A stretch of 64,000 bases of DNA. Origin: Bradyrhizobium diazoefficiens. Lineage in GTDB: Bacteria > Pseudomonadota > Alphaproteobacteria > Rhizobiales > Xanthobacteraceae. Location: the NCBI RefSeq assembly GCF_016616235.1, contig NZ_CP067100.1:2539001-2603000 (forward strand). The letters run 5' to 3'. Numbering within the stretch: the first letter of the stretch is position 1; the number at the start of each line of letters is the position of its first letter. The notes under the pieces are model-generated. The model was given only the letters and a program-made list of their open reading frames with translations. It did no database searches and was not told the DNA's origin. A program made the translations under genes and the position numbers. Shown one piece after another: positions 8,424 through 18,437 of this stretch.

Positions 8424-10078
8424 CACCCCAGATAGCCGGGACGGTAGATGCGGCTGCGGATCAGCGCGCTGATATCGTCAGGTCGCTTCACGCCGGCGAG
8501 CCCCTGGTCGAAAATGCAGGCCGCGACCCGCTCCGCGACATGGAGCGATGCTTCGAGGATACGGCTCTGCGGCGGATAGATCAGTCCGACCGAGAGGTTC
8601 TCTTCGGTGACCTGCTCGGCGACGGCTTGCGCAGCGACTAGGAACATCTCGTCCGTCACCCGGGTCGCCTCCGTGGCAAACACCGCCATGCCCAGCGCCG
8701 GGAAGATGTAGACGTTGTTGCCTTGGCCTGGGACGAAGCGCCGGCCGGCGATCTCCACCGGCGGGAACGGGCTGCCGCTGGCAAAAATGGCCCGCCCGTC
8801 CGACCAGCGATAAGCCTCCTCGGCCGTGCACTCGGAGCGCGAGGTCGGGTTCGAATAGGGGAAGATGATCGGCCGCTCGTTGACGCGCGCCATCGCGCCG
8901 ATCACCGCCTGATTGAACAGTTTCGGAACAGCGCTGACCCCGATGATGCCGGTCGGTCGCCCCGACTCGACAGCCTCGGCGAAAGTGGAGACGGGGGCCC
9001 GGTCCTGGGCGAACGGCTTCTGAAATTCGGCCAAATCGGTGCGCGAGGTCACCAGCAGCCCGTGCACGTCGAACAGCGCGTTGCGCCGCCGCGCCTCGGC
9101 GGGATCCATGCCCTCGCGCGTCATCGCGAGGCTGATCAGCTCGGCGATGCCGGTTGCAGCCGATCCCGCACCGAGAAACAGGAATCGCTGCTCGGCTAGC
9201 TTCTTCCCGGTGAGGCGGGAGGCGGCGAGGATGCCGGCCAACGCCACCCCGGCAGTACCCTGGATGTCGTCATTGAAGGTGCAGATCTTGTCGCGGTAGC
9301 GCGCGAGAATCGGCACGGCATTGGTGTTGGCGAAATCCTCCCACTGGATACAGCATTTCGGGTAGAGCTGCTGCACGACCGTTACGAACTCGTCGACAAA
9401 GGCCATGTAGGTGTCGCCGCGCTCGCGCTGCCGTCGCAGCCCGAGATAGAGCGGGTCATCGAGCAAATTCTGATTGTTCGTGCCGACATCGAGAACGACC
9501 GGCAGGCAGCCTTGCGGTGGCACGCCGGCGCAGGCGGTATAGAGCGCGAGCTTGCCGATCGGAATGCCCATGCCGCCGGCGCCGAGATCGCCCAGACCGA
9601 GGATGCGCTCACCGTCAGTGACGACGATGAAGCGCACGTCCTTTTCCGGCCAGTTGGAGAGCAATTCCTTGACCCGACCGCGCGCGCTGATCGGTAGATA
9701 CATGCCGCGCGGCTGACGGAAGATGTGCCCGAACTTCTGGCAGGCTTCGCCGACGGTCGGCGTGTAGACCAGCGGCATATAGGTGGCGGGGTCCGACATC
9801 AGCGTCGCGTAGTAGAGCGTCTCGTTGCGCGCCTGCAGATCCGACAGCACAAGGTATTTCAGGAGATCATTGTCGAGCGCGGCGATCTCGGCGTGCCGGC
9901 GTGATACCTGCAATTCGATATTGGTGACGGCGGGGGGCAGCAGACCTTCGAGACCCCAGGCGCGGCGCTCAGCCTCGGTGAAGGCGGTGCCCCTGTTTAG
10001 GCGCGGATCATGCAGCAACTGGTAGCTGGTGAGGTGGCCGAGGGCCGGTTCGATTTTTTTGCTGATGGGTGTGGTCAT
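8423..10078 (-). CDS. maeA: NAD-dependent malic enzyme
   Basis: This 551-residue protein has the length of the large (SfcA/MaeA) malic enzyme class. It decarboxylates malate to pyruvate with NAD. Marks are YTPTVGEACQKF, FIVVTDGERILGLGDLGAGG, the metal/substrate region IQWEDFANTNA, FNDDIQGTAGVALAG, the dinucleotide motif FLGAGSAATGIAEL near residue 308, and IFPYSNPTSRSE. The product supplies pyruvate to PoxB and NADH to NDH-2, both encoded in the same block. AGAAG precedes the ATG. A 91-base gap separates it from cydB, so it may be read from the cyd promoter or its own. Confidence 0.95.
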   Translation of the reverse strand: MTTPISKKIEPALGHLTSYQLLHDPRLNRGTAFTEAERRAWGLEGLLPPAVTNIELQVSRRHAEIAALDNDLLKYLVLSDLQARNETLYYATLMSDPATYMPLVYTPTVGEACQKFGHIFRQPRGMYLPISARGRVKELLSNWPEKDVRFIVVTDGERILGLGDLGAGGMGIPIGKLALYTACAGVPPQGCLPVVLDVGTNNQNLLDDPLYLGLRRQRERGDTYMAFVDEFVTVVQQLYPKCCIQWEDFANTNAVPILARYRDKICTFNDDIQGTAGVALAGILAASRLTGKKLAEQRFLFLGAGSAATGIAELISLAMTREGMDPAEARRRNALFDVHGLLVTSRTDLAEFQKPFAQDRAPVSTFAEAVESGRPTGIIGVSAVPKLFNQAVIGAMARVNERPIIFPYSNPTSRSECTAEEAYRWSDGRAIFASGSPFPPVEIAGRRFVPGQGNNVYIFPALGMAVFATEATRVTDEMFLVAAQAVAEQVTEENLSVGLIYPPQSRILEASLHVAERVAACIFDQGLAGVKRPDDISALIRSRIYRPGYLG

Positions 10079-10169
10079 CTTCTGATCGCTCCGTTTTGTG
10101 TAGTCTCGAGATGGCCGCGCCTGAGGGCCGCAAATTGGTGGAAGGGCGAAGCTTGCGAGGCCCGCCCGC

Positions 10170-11156
10170 CTAGTAATGGTCTGTTGAAGCTGCGACTTTG
10201 CCTCTGAACACGGTCAGGCTGATCACGGTGTAGAGCAGCATGAGGGGGAATACGAAGAGCCCCTCTCCCCAGAACATGAAAGCAAGGCTCGAATGAGGGG
10301 CGGCCGCCTGTTCGATCGTGATCGAGAACGGAATCATGTAGGGCCAGAACGAGATCGCCAGCGTGCCGAACGCGGCCACAAAGATGAGAGCGACCATGGG
10401 GAAGGGGAGCGCGTCCTGATGGCGATGAACGCTGGCGGCAAGCGTGATCGCGGCCAACATGCCAATCACCGGGAAGACGAACAGGGATGGCCGGTCAAGC
10501 CAACGCGTCATCACTGCAAAATCTCCGGCTAACGCGTAGGCGAACACGACGATCAAGAAGACGAGCAACGCGGCTGCCAGATAGGGAATTAGGCGATAGG
10601 CCTGGTCGCGGACCTCGTCCTCGCATTTTCGCACAAGCCAGCAGGCGCCGAGCAGCGCATAGCCGACACACAGGCCAATGCCGCACGCAATCGCAAAGGG
10701 ACTGAACCATCCGAATTCGCCGCCAGCATACCTGTCGCCGGAGACCGGCAGACCCTGCACAAGAGCGCCCACCATCAAGCCCTGCATGAATGTTGCGACA
10801 AGCGAGCCTCCCACAAAGCTTGCGTTCCAGATCCACCGCATCTGCACCGCCTTGTGGCGAAACTCGAACGCCACGCCACGCAGGATCAGACCCGCCAACA
10901 TCAGCAGAACCGGGAGATAAAACGCCGACATCAGCACAGAATAGACAACCGGAAACGCTCCCCAGAGGATCACGCCCGAGACGACGAGCCAGGTCTCGTT
11001 GCCGTCCCAAACCGGCGCCACCGCGCTTATCATGGCGTGCCTTCGCGGCTCGTCGGGAGCCAACCCGAACAGCATGCCGACGCCCAGATCGAACCCGTCC
11101 AGCAAGACATAAAGTAAAATGCTGACCGCAAGGATCGTCACCCAGAACATGACCAT
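10170..11156 (-). CDS. cydB: cytochrome bd-type quinol oxidase subunit II
   Basis: This 328-residue integral membrane protein has about eight or nine helices. It shows the CydB marks LLDGFDLGVGMLFGL near residue 19, WDGNETWLV near residue 50, and FEFRHKA near residue 97. It pairs with CydA, whose stop lies two bases upstream. The oxidase reduces oxygen with quinol electrons without proton pumping. Length and sequence fit the cyanide-insensitive oxidase (CIO, CydB/CioB) branch. Confidence 0.95.
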   Translation of the reverse strand: MVMFWVTILAVSILLYVLLDGFDLGVGMLFGLAPDEPRRHAMISAVAPVWDGNETWLVVSGVILWGAFPVVYSVLMSAFYLPVLLMLAGLILRGVAFEFRHKAVQMRWIWNASFVGGSLVATFMQGLMVGALVQGLPVSGDRYAGGEFGWFSPFAIACGIGLCVGYALLGACWLVRKCEDEVRDQAYRLIPYLAAALLVFLIVVFAYALAGDFAVMTRWLDRPSLFVFPVIGMLAAITLAASVHRHQDALPFPMVALIFVAAFGTLAISFWPYMIPFSITIEQAAAPHSSLAFMFWGEGLFVFPLMLLYTVISLTVFRGKVAASTDHY

Positions 11157-11158
11157 GG

Positions 11159-12574
11159 CTATTCTCCGGCCGGAAGGCGAACGAGGGCTGCTGCCGCATC
11201 CGGCTCGCCGACGACCGACAGAGGCCGATTAGGAAGAACGGCTGTTGGCGGCAGGAGGCGACCGACCGGTCCTGCACGCAGCAGCCGGTAGATGTAGAAG
11301 ATGCCGAACGCGAAGATGAAAGTGTAGATCGCACAAAAAAGGATGAGCGAAATGATTGCCGTGCCCGTCGTGAGGAAGGGCGTCATTGCATCCGCGGTTC
11401 TCAGCACGCCGTAGACCACCCAGGGCTGACGTCCTACCTCCGCCGTGAACCAGCCGGTCAAGGTGGCGACGAAAGGCAGAGGAAAGCTGAGAAACGTTGC
11501 CCAGAGCACCGTCCGGTTCCGCGCCAGATGCCCTTTGCGGCTCAGATATGTTCCGACCCAGGCCAGAACCAACATAAGGACGCCGCAGCCGACCATGATC
11601 CGGAAGCTGAAGAAAGGAATGAGTATCGGCGGCCAATCGCTCTCGGGAATGCTGTCGAGCCCGACTTCCGCGGCGTCGAGGCTATCAGAGTCGATCAAGC
11701 TGCCCCAAGGCGGGGGCAAAGTGATCGCGAAAAGGTTGCGCCGATTTGCGACATCCGGCCACGCGAGCAGCACTTCGGATGCCGGCTGTTCATTGTGCCA
11801 TCGCGCCTCGATGGCGGCCATCTTCGCGGGCTGGTAGCGGACAACGTATTCACCGTTGAGGTGACCGAAGATGATCTGGACGGGAACGAGCACGGCCGCG
11901 AGATACAAGCCCATACGCAGCATAATTTTTGCTTCGGCGATAAACATTCCCCGCAGCAAATACCAGGCGCCCGTCGCAGCCACGCAGAATGCGCCGGTCA
12001 GGTAAGCTGCCAGAAGCATGTGCGGAAAGCGCGACCAGACCACCGAATTGAAGATGATCTTGGCCCAATCGTTTGGCGCGAACATTCCGTTCTCGACGAC
12101 ATACCCGACCGGAACTTGCATCCAACTGTTGTTGATCATGATCCAGAACGCCGACAGCGTGGTGCCGAGGGCGACCATTGCGGTCGAAAACAGGTAGAAC
12201 CACGGAGGGACTTTCGGTCGGCCGAACAGAAGTACGCCGAGGAAACCCGCCTCTAGCGCAAAAGCAGTGAATGTTTCATACGAGAGAAGCACCCCCTGGA
12301 TCGGTCCCGTCATCCGTGAAAAGTCGCTCCAGTTGGTGCCTATCTCGAAGGCCATGACGACCCCCGAGACCACGCCGAGTCCGAAAGCCACTGCGAAGAT
12401 CTTGAGCCAGAAGTCGAACAGCACGCGGTACGCCGGGCGCCCCGTCGCGAGATGAAGGGCCTCCAGGACAGTGAGCCACGCTGCCAGGCCGATCGTGAAG
12501 GACGGAAAGACGATGTGAAACGAAACGGTGAACGCGAACTGCAGTCGCGACAGAAGAAGCGCCGTGATCTCCAT
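11159..12574 (-). CDS. cydA: cytochrome bd-type quinol oxidase subunit I (CIO type)
   Basis: This 471-residue protein carries the heme ligands and quinol site. His in VSFHIVFPSF near residue 19 is the heme b595 ligand region. Conserved acidic residues lie in LLSYETFTAFALEAGFLG. Met in FFSFRIMVG is the b558 ligand region, and GRQPWVVYGVLRT is the invariant family block. The Q loop is short, as in cyanide-insensitive CioA-type enzymes rather than E. coli CydA. It starts 13 bases after the poxB stop codon and is followed directly by cydB. No cydX-like small gene or cydDC genes are visible nearby. Confidence 0.95.
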   Translation of the reverse strand: MEITALLLSRLQFAFTVSFHIVFPSFTIGLAAWLTVLEALHLATGRPAYRVLFDFWLKIFAVAFGLGVVSGVVMAFEIGTNWSDFSRMTGPIQGVLLSYETFTAFALEAGFLGVLLFGRPKVPPWFYLFSTAMVALGTTLSAFWIMINNSWMQVPVGYVVENGMFAPNDWAKIIFNSVVWSRFPHMLLAAYLTGAFCVAATGAWYLLRGMFIAEAKIMLRMGLYLAAVLVPVQIIFGHLNGEYVVRYQPAKMAAIEARWHNEQPASEVLLAWPDVANRRNLFAITLPPPWGSLIDSDSLDAAEVGLDSIPESDWPPILIPFFSFRIMVGCGVLMLVLAWVGTYLSRKGHLARNRTVLWATFLSFPLPFVATLTGWFTAEVGRQPWVVYGVLRTADAMTPFLTTGTAIISLILFCAIYTFIFAFGIFYIYRLLRAGPVGRLLPPTAVLPNRPLSVVGEPDAAAALVRLPAGE

Positions 12575-12587
12575 GATGCGGCCGCCC

Positions 12588-14321
12588 TTACCGCCAGAGA
12601 TTGGTTTTTGCGAGGTCGATGACCTCGTCGGCCCGGCCGCTCATGATCGCCTTCACCATGTAGAGCGAGAAGCCCTTCGCCATCTCGACGTTGATCGACG
12701 GCGGCACGGCAAGCTCTGTCCGGCTGACGACGGCATCGATGAGAACGGGGCCATCGTGCGCAAACGCCGCGGCGATTCCCTCCTCCACCTTCTCGGGGTC
12801 TTCGATCCGAATGCCGCGAATGCCGACAGCTTCGGCCATGGCCGCGAAATTGGGGTTCTTGAGCTCGGTGCCAAAATCGAGGAAACCGGTGCCCTTCTGC
12901 TCGAGCTCGATGAAACCGAGTGCGCCGTTGTTGAACACCACCACCTTCGTCGAAAGGCGGTGCTGCACGAGCGTGAGCAAGTCGCCCATCAGCATGGTGA
13001 AGCCGCCGTCACCCGAGAGCGAGATCACCTGTCGGCCGGGAAAGGCGGCTTGTGCGCCAATTGCCTGCGGCATCGCATTTGCCATCGAGCCGTGCCAGAA
13101 TGACCCGATCAGCCGCCGCTTGCCGTTCATCGCCAGGTAGCGCGCCGCCCAGACGGTTGGCAGACCCACATCGCAGGTGAAGACCGCATCATCGGAGGCC
13201 AAATCGCTAACGGCCTTCGCAATCTGCTGCGGGTGAATCAACTTGCCGCTGCCCTTGCGAGCAAGCTCATCGAGACCTTTGCGTGCTTTACCGTAGTGTT
13301 CGCGCGCCTGAGCAAGATGACTACCGTCTCGCTTCTCCTTCAGGAGCGGCAGAAGCGCGTCGATCGTCGCGCGCACGTCGCCAATAATGGCGAGATCGAC
13401 CGGAGTTCGTCGCCCGATGACCTCCGCTCGCAGGTCGACCTGCGCGATCTTCACCCCCGAACCGCGCGGATAGAACTGTCGGTACGGGAAGTCGGTCCCA
13501 AGCATCAGCAGGACGTCGCAATCCAGCATCGCGTAATAGCCCGATGAAAAGCCGAGCAGACCAGTCATGCCGACGTCATATGGGTTATCCCACTCGACAT
13601 GTTCCTTGCCTCTCAACGCGTGAACGACAGGCGCCTTAAGGCGCTCGGCGAGGGCGACGACTTGATCATGCGCGCCTTGACAGCCGGAGCCGCAGAGCAT
13701 CGTCACGCGCCCGTTTCCGTTGAGCAGTGCGGCCAATCGATCCAAGGCATCGTTGGCTGCCGGCACGGCCGGTCGGGCCGGCAGCAGGTTCGCGGGCTGC
13801 GGATCCGATCCCATTTCGGCTGGCTGTAGCGCGACGTCGCCTGGAATGACGATCACGGAGACGCCGCGGTTTGTGACGGCCTGCCGAATGGCGAGCTCGA
13901 GCGTGCGCTGCATCTGGTTGGCACCGGAGACGACCTCGCAATAGTGACTGCATTCCTTGAACAGCTGCTCCGGATGCGTTTCCTGGAAATATCCGGAGCC
14001 GATTTCGCTCGACGGGATTTGCGCGGCGATGGCGAGGACCGGCACCCTGGAGCGATGACAGTCGAACAGCCCATTGATGAGATGCAGGTTACCGGGCCCG
14101 CAACTGCCCGCGCAGACGACGAGCTCGCCGGTAAGGTGAGCGTCGGCGCCTGCCGCGAAGGCTGCGACCTCCTCGTGCCGGACATGGATCCATTCGATTT
14201 TGCCGTCGCGACGAATCGCGTCCGTCAGTCCGTTCAGGCTGTCGCCGACGATGCCATACATTCGCTTGACCCCAGCCGCGACGAGGATCTCTACGAATTG
14301 GTCCGCCACTGTGCCGCTCAT
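12588..14321 (-). CDS. poxB: thiamine-diphosphate-dependent pyruvate dehydrogenase (quinone) / pyruvate oxidase
   Basis: This 577-residue protein has the three-domain ThDP fold. The activating glutamate lies in [16 protein letters not shown] (near residue 50). The FAD/middle domain spans about 190-340, and the ThDP motif runs from [13 protein letters not shown] to NN (about residues 432-459). Overall similarity is to PoxB, which converts pyruvate to acetate and CO2 and reduces ubiquinone at the membrane. Related acetolactate synthase-like enzymes are possible, but the direct linkage to cydAB favours PoxB. AAAGGA precedes the ATG. The last 20 residues, which in E. coli PoxB bind lipid, are amphipathic here ([20 protein letters not shown]). 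Confidence 0.9.
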   Translation of the reverse strand: MSGTVADQFVEILVAAGVKRMYGIVGDSLNGLTDAIRRDGKIEWIHVRHEEVAAFAAGADAHLTGELVVCAGSCGPGNLHLINGLFDCHRSRVPVLAIAAQIPSSEIGSGYFQETHPEQLFKECSHYCEVVSGANQMQRTLELAIRQAVTNRGVSVIVIPGDVALQPAEMGSDPQPANLLPARPAVPAANDALDRLAALLNGNGRVTMLCGSGCQGAHDQVVALAERLKAPVVHALRGKEHVEWDNPYDVGMTGLLGFSSGYYAMLDCDVLLMLGTDFPYRQFYPRGSGVKIAQVDLRAEVIGRRTPVDLAIIGDVRATIDALLPLLKEKRDGSHLAQAREHYGKARKGLDELARKGSGKLIHPQQIAKAVSDLASDDAVFTCDVGLPTVWAARYLAMNGKRRLIGSFWHGSMANAMPQAIGAQAAFPGRQVISLSGDGGFTMLMGDLLTLVQHRLSTKVVVFNNGALGFIELEQKGTGFLDFGTELKNPNFAAMAEAVGIRGIRIEDPEKVEEGIAAAFAHDGPVLIDAVVSRTELAVPPSINVEMAKGFSLYMVKAIMSGRADEVIDLAKTNLWR

Positions 14322-14375
14322 GCCGTTTCCTTTCTAAGAAGCTAATGCCTTTACCGCCACGCCTGGTCCTTGGGC

Positions 14376-15452
14376 CTAGTGCGCTGCAGAACTCCGTGCC
14401 GGCGGCGCCATGAACTCCGGGCCGATCGAATCGGTAATCGTGTCGTGCAGGATGCGGTCGATGTCCGCTCTGGCTGTCTCATCCAGATGCCAGCCGCTCA
14501 CCTCGTCGACCGGGAGAAGTTGCGCCGGATTGCGCGCACCCCAGAGCGCCGTCGTGATGCCCTGGTCGAGCATCCACCGGATGGCCAGGTGGATCACTCG
14601 CTTGCCGAAGCGTCGCTGCGCGAGTAAATCGAGCTGCTCGACGGCCGCAAGATATTGCGCAAAGCGCGGCTGCTGGAATTTCGGATCGGTTCGTCGGAGG
14701 TCATCCCCTTCGAATTTGCTCTCCGGCCGCATTCTGCCGGAGAGCAGGCCACGGCACAGCGCGCCATACCCGAAGGTCGCAATGTTGTTCTCGCGGCAAC
14801 AGGGCAAGATATCGGTCTCGATGCCGCGCTCAAACAGATTGAAGGGCGGCTGCAGCACGTGCAGTGGAGCAATTCGCCGGAACTGCTCCATCTGCAGGAC
14901 CGAGAAGTTGCTGACGCCGATCGCGCGGATTATTCCCTGTTCGAACAGGTCACGCATCGCCTCGGCGGTCTCCTCGATCGTGATCAACGGATCCGGCCAG
15001 TGGATCTGGTAGATATCGATGTAGTCGGTCTGAAGCCGACGAAGAGAATCCTTCAATTCCCGAAGGATTCGTGCGCGGCTGGCATTGCGGAATACGCGCC
15101 CGTCCTTCCATTCCAATCCGACCTTTGTGGCGATCTGCACACGGGAGCGCAGACCACCGTCTGCGAGTGCCTTGCCGACAATTTCTTCGGAGCGGCCAAA
15201 CCCGTAGGCCGGCGCGGTGTCGATGACGTTGATGCCGTGCTCGATCGCCCCTTGAATCGTTTTGATCGATTCCGCTTCATCCGTGCCGCCCCACATCCAG
15301 CCCCCGATGGCCCACGTCCCTAGCGCGACCCGTGAGACCTGGAGCAGCGTCCTCCGAATTTCGACGCGCTCCATGCCGATTCGGACAGGCGTGCTCGCCG
15401 GAGCCTTGTAGTCGAATGTCTTGTTTTCGAGTATCTTGGCTTCATCAGCCAT
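14376..15452 (-). CDS. aldo/keto reductase
   Basis: This 358-residue protein has a TIM-barrel AKR fold. The catalytic tetrad is visible: Asp in NVIDTAPAYGFG, Tyr in the same phrase, Lys in QIATKVGLEW and His in IYQIHWPDP. The phrases AIGVSNFSVLQM and ALWGARNPAQL are family blocks. It reduces aldehydes or ketones with NADPH, or the reverse. AAGGAGC precedes the ATG. The N-terminal 25 residues are an unusual extension before VRIGMERVEIRRTLLQVSRVAL. The gene lies 54 bases upstream of poxB on the same strand and may be the first gene of the respiratory block. Confidence 0.9.
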   Translation of the reverse strand: MADEAKILENKTFDYKAPASTPVRIGMERVEIRRTLLQVSRVALGTWAIGGWMWGGTDEAESIKTIQGAIEHGINVIDTAPAYGFGRSEEIVGKALADGGLRSRVQIATKVGLEWKDGRVFRNASRARILRELKDSLRRLQTDYIDIYQIHWPDPLITIEETAEAMRDLFEQGIIRAIGVSNFSVLQMEQFRRIAPLHVLQPPFNLFERGIETDILPCCRENNIATFGYGALCRGLLSGRMRPESKFEGDDLRRTDPKFQQPRFAQYLAAVEQLDLLAQRRFGKRVIHLAIRWMLDQGITTALWGARNPAQLLPVDEVSGWHLDETARADIDRILHDTITDSIGPEFMAPPARSSAAH

Positions 15453-15513
15453 AAGCTTGCTCCTTACTCGATGCCTTTCCGGTCCCCTTTGACCGAAGCG
15501 GCCGTTCCACCTG

Positions 15514-17769
15514 TCAGGTGACCTTCAATTGCGAAGGGTCGATCGGCAGCGCACGAATTCGCTTCCGAGTAGCGGCAAAAATCGCGTTGCAGATGGCCGG
15601 CGCGACCGGCGGCACGCCGGGCTCGCCAACCCCGCCGGGAGGCGCAACACTCTCGACGAGGTGGACGTGAGTTTCAGGTGCGATATCGGTACGAGCGACC
15701 AGGTAATCGCTGAAATTGCTCTGCTCGATGCGCCCCTGCTTGATACTAATATTGCTGTAGAGCGCATTGCTGATGGCCATGATCACGGCGCCTTCGAGCT
15801 GGGCGCGTACGCGGTCCGGATTGACGACGAGGCCGCAATCGAGCCCGATATCCACCCTGGGAATGGTGAGTTGGCCGTCGCTGCCGACAGCGACCTGCAC
15901 GACCGCTGCTGCGTAGCTCAGGAAACTGCGGTGGACGGCGATGCCGCGTCCGTGCCGTGGCGGCAGGCTGCTGCCCCATCCACTGTTGCGCGCGACCAGG
16001 TCAAGGACACCTCGCAGTCGGCCGGTGTCGACCGGATACGTATCGAGCGATGCTCCGTAGTTGGGATAGTTGACATGCATGGCGGCGAAGTCGAGCTTGC
16101 GCGGCTCGCCCAGCAGATCGCGCAGATAGTCGAGCGGGTCTTTGCCGGCCGCCTGTGCGAGCTCATCGGCGAACGAGCACACGGCGAACGCATGGGGAAT
16201 ATTGTAGACCGACCGATACCAGCCGATTCTGACGTGGTTGGCGGCCGGGCCGTTTTCGCAGCGGACGTTGGCGATCGCGTAGGGCATGTCGGTCACGCCC
16301 TGCTGCAGCTCACCGGCGCTGCCGTATGTGACGTCCGGCTGGAAGGTCGATTCGATGGCCGGAAAGACGGTTCGGTGCAGCCAGGCGGACGGGCGTCCTT
16401 CGGCGTCGAGCCCGGCTTCGAGGTGCTGGGCAGAAATCGCGTGATAATAGTCGTGCTGGATCTCGTCCTCGCGCGTCCAGGTGACCTTGACCGGCGCACC
16501 GATGCGGCGTGACAGCAGTGCCGCCTCGGCCACGTAATCGGATTTGGATTTACGGCCGAATGCGCCTCCCAGCAGCGTTACGTTGACCGTGACGTCTTCG
16601 AACGGCACGCCGAGGACTTGGGAGGCGGTCGTACGTGCGGATTGCGGAAATTGCGTGGGCGCCCAGATCTCACACTTGCCATCGGCGAAGTGGGCGACAG
16701 CGTTCGGCACCTCCATCGGCGCATGCGCGTAATAGGGCACAAAATAGTCCGCCGAGATGCGGCGATGGGCGGCGCCGAGGGCGCCCTCGACATTGCCTTG
16801 GCTGCGCACGACCCGCCCGGGCTGTTTCGCCGTTGCCTCAAGCTCAGCCCGATAAGTCGTCGAATCGTGATTGGCGTTGGGGCCAAAATCCCAGGTGATC
16901 TTGAGCTTTTCGCGGCCCTGCTGCGCCGACCAGGTATTGCTGGCGATGACGGCAATGCCGCCGAGCGGATAGAAGCCCGCCGGAATAGGGGTGGCCGGAA
17001 TCTCCACCACCTGCTCGACGCCGGGGACTTTCAGGGCGTCGGTGGCGTCGAAGTGCAGGGCTTTGCCGCCATAGACCGGACAGCGCTCCACAGACGCGTA
17101 CTTCATTCCGGAAAGTGTGACGTCGATGCCATAGGTCGCCGTGCCGCGCGTGATGGCGTCAAGGTCGACAATCGGAACGGGCTTGCCGACGTAACGCCAT
17201 TCGCTTACCGGCTTGAAGCGCAATTCCATGTGATCGGTCGGCGCGATCTCCAGCGTGGCGGCCACCTTCGCGGCATCGCCGAACGAAAGCTGCCGTCCTG
17301 TTGGAACGTGAACGACCGTGTGATTGCGTGCCTGGCAGTCGTTTGCGTTGACCTGCCAGACATGCGCAGCGGCCGCTTCGAGCATCTGGCGGGCCGAGGC
17401 GCCAGCTTCGCGCATCGGCTGGTAGAATTCCCGCATGCTCCGGGAGCCATCGGTGTTTTGGTCGCCATATTTCGGATCACCCTGGGCCTGCACGATCCTG
17501 ACGCGGCTCCAGTCGGCGCCAAGCTCATTGGCGAGCACCGTCGGCAACCCCGTCTTGATTCCCGTGCCCATTTCCGACCGATGCGCGACAATCGTCACCA
17601 AACCGGTCTGATCGATGATCAGGTAGACGTTGGGTTCAAAAGCCTCGCTCGCGTGAGCATGAGCCGCGAGAGCCGGAAAGTTGCTGAAACCGATCGTGAA
17701 GCCGAGAACGAGGCTGGTGGCGCCGCCCGCGAGGACTTCGCGTCGGCTGAGGTTTACGATCCTCGTCAT
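15514..17769 (-). CDS. exported molybdopterin-binding aldehyde/isoquinoline oxidoreductase, large subunit
   Basis: This 751-residue protein belongs to the xanthine oxidase family, IorB/isoquinoline 1-oxidoreductase beta type. The N-terminus has a twin-arginine signal ([20 protein letters not shown]). Family marks are [20 protein letters not shown], the molybdopterin phrase [10 protein letters not shown] (near residue 410), [22 protein letters not shown] and the C-terminal [19 protein letters not shown] with the active-site Glu. It would hydroxylate an aldehyde or N-heterocycle in the periplasm and pass electrons through its [2Fe-2S] partner to cytochrome c. The start at 17769 overlaps the partner's stop (TGATG) and starts the Tat signal; the open frame extends 21 codons further up. 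Confidence 0.9.
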   Translation of the reverse strand: MTRIVNLSRREVLAGGATSLVLGFTIGFSNFPALAAHAHASEAFEPNVYLIIDQTGLVTIVAHRSEMGTGIKTGLPTVLANELGADWSRVRIVQAQGDPKYGDQNTDGSRSMREFYQPMREAGASARQMLEAAAAHVWQVNANDCQARNHTVVHVPTGRQLSFGDAAKVAATLEIAPTDHMELRFKPVSEWRYVGKPVPIVDLDAITRGTATYGIDVTLSGMKYASVERCPVYGGKALHFDATDALKVPGVEQVVEIPATPIPAGFYPLGGIAVIASNTWSAQQGREKLKITWDFGPNANHDSTTYRAELEATAKQPGRVVRSQGNVEGALGAAHRRISADYFVPYYAHAPMEVPNAVAHFADGKCEIWAPTQFPQSARTTASQVLGVPFEDVTVNVTLLGGAFGRKSKSDYVAEAALLSRRIGAPVKVTWTREDEIQHDYYHAISAQHLEAGLDAEGRPSAWLHRTVFPAIESTFQPDVTYGSAGELQQGVTDMPYAIANVRCENGPAANHVRIGWYRSVYNIPHAFAVCSFADELAQAAGKDPLDYLRDLLGEPRKLDFAAMHVNYPNYGASLDTYPVDTGRLRGVLDLVARNSGWGSSLPPRHGRGIAVHRSFLSYAAAVVQVAVGSDGQLTIPRVDIGLDCGLVVNPDRVRAQLEGAVIMAISNALYSNISIKQGRIEQSNFSDYLVARTDIAPETHVHLVESVAPPGGVGEPGVPPVAPAICNAIFAATRKRIRALPIDPSQLKVT

Positions 17770-18221
17770 CAGATCGTCTCCGCGGCTGACTTGATCGCGG
17801 CGCGGATCCGCGCGTAGGTGCCACAGCGGCAAATGTTGCCGGACATGGCATCTGTGATCTGCTGATCAGTCGGCTTTGGCGTTTCCTTGAGGAGAGCCGC
17901 GGCCTGCATGATCTGGCCCGGCTGGCAGTAGCCGCACTGGGGCACATTGTTGGCGCGCCACGCGCGCTGGACGGCGTGCGTGCCATCGGAGCTTAGTCCT
18001 TCGATGGTGACGATCTCATGGCCGGCGGCGGCCGACAACGGCGTCACGCAAGAGCGCACCGCCTGCCCGTCCATGTGCACGGTGCATGCGCCGCAAGCGC
18101 CGATGCCGCAGCCGAATTTTGTGCCGGCCAGCCCGAGAATGTCACGGATCGCCCAAAGCAAAGGCATCTGCGGATCAGCATCGATATTGTGCAGGGCGCC
18201 GTTGATGTTGATTTGTTGCAT
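17769..18221 (-). CDS. [2Fe-2S] subunit of molybdenum hydroxylase
   Basis: This 150-residue protein has the two cluster motifs of the family. The plant-ferredoxin type is [18 protein letters not shown] (near residue 38). The alpha-helical type is [11 protein letters not shown] with CRCG near the C-terminus. It carries electrons from the molybdenum site of the downstream large subunit. The start at 18221 ([10 protein letters not shown]) matches the family length; an ATG eight codons upstream (18245) is possible. No strong ribosome-binding site is visible. The gene is divergent from the di-heme protein gene at 18438. Confidence 0.9.
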   Translation of the reverse strand: MQQININGALHNIDADPQMPLLWAIRDILGLAGTKFGCGIGACGACTVHMDGQAVRSCVTPLSAAAGHEIVTIEGLSSDGTHAVQRAWRANNVPQCGYCQPGQIMQAAALLKETPKPTDQQITDAMSGNICRCGTYARIRAAIKSAAETI

Positions 18222-18437
18222 ATGAGCAGCCGATGTTGACGACATGCCCAAGCTAGTCGCCGCGGCGAAAATCAACTTGAGAGCCCTTGTCTTTTGTTGA
18301 TTGCGATTGCTGCGATCGCGTGTTCTGCACTGAGACTGCTTGCTCGTGCGGAACGCCGTCTGTGCTGTTTCAGGCAAAAACGCGCTGATTGAAACAATTA
18401 CCAACAAGCGCACCGTCCCGATGTCGCCGAGAACGGC

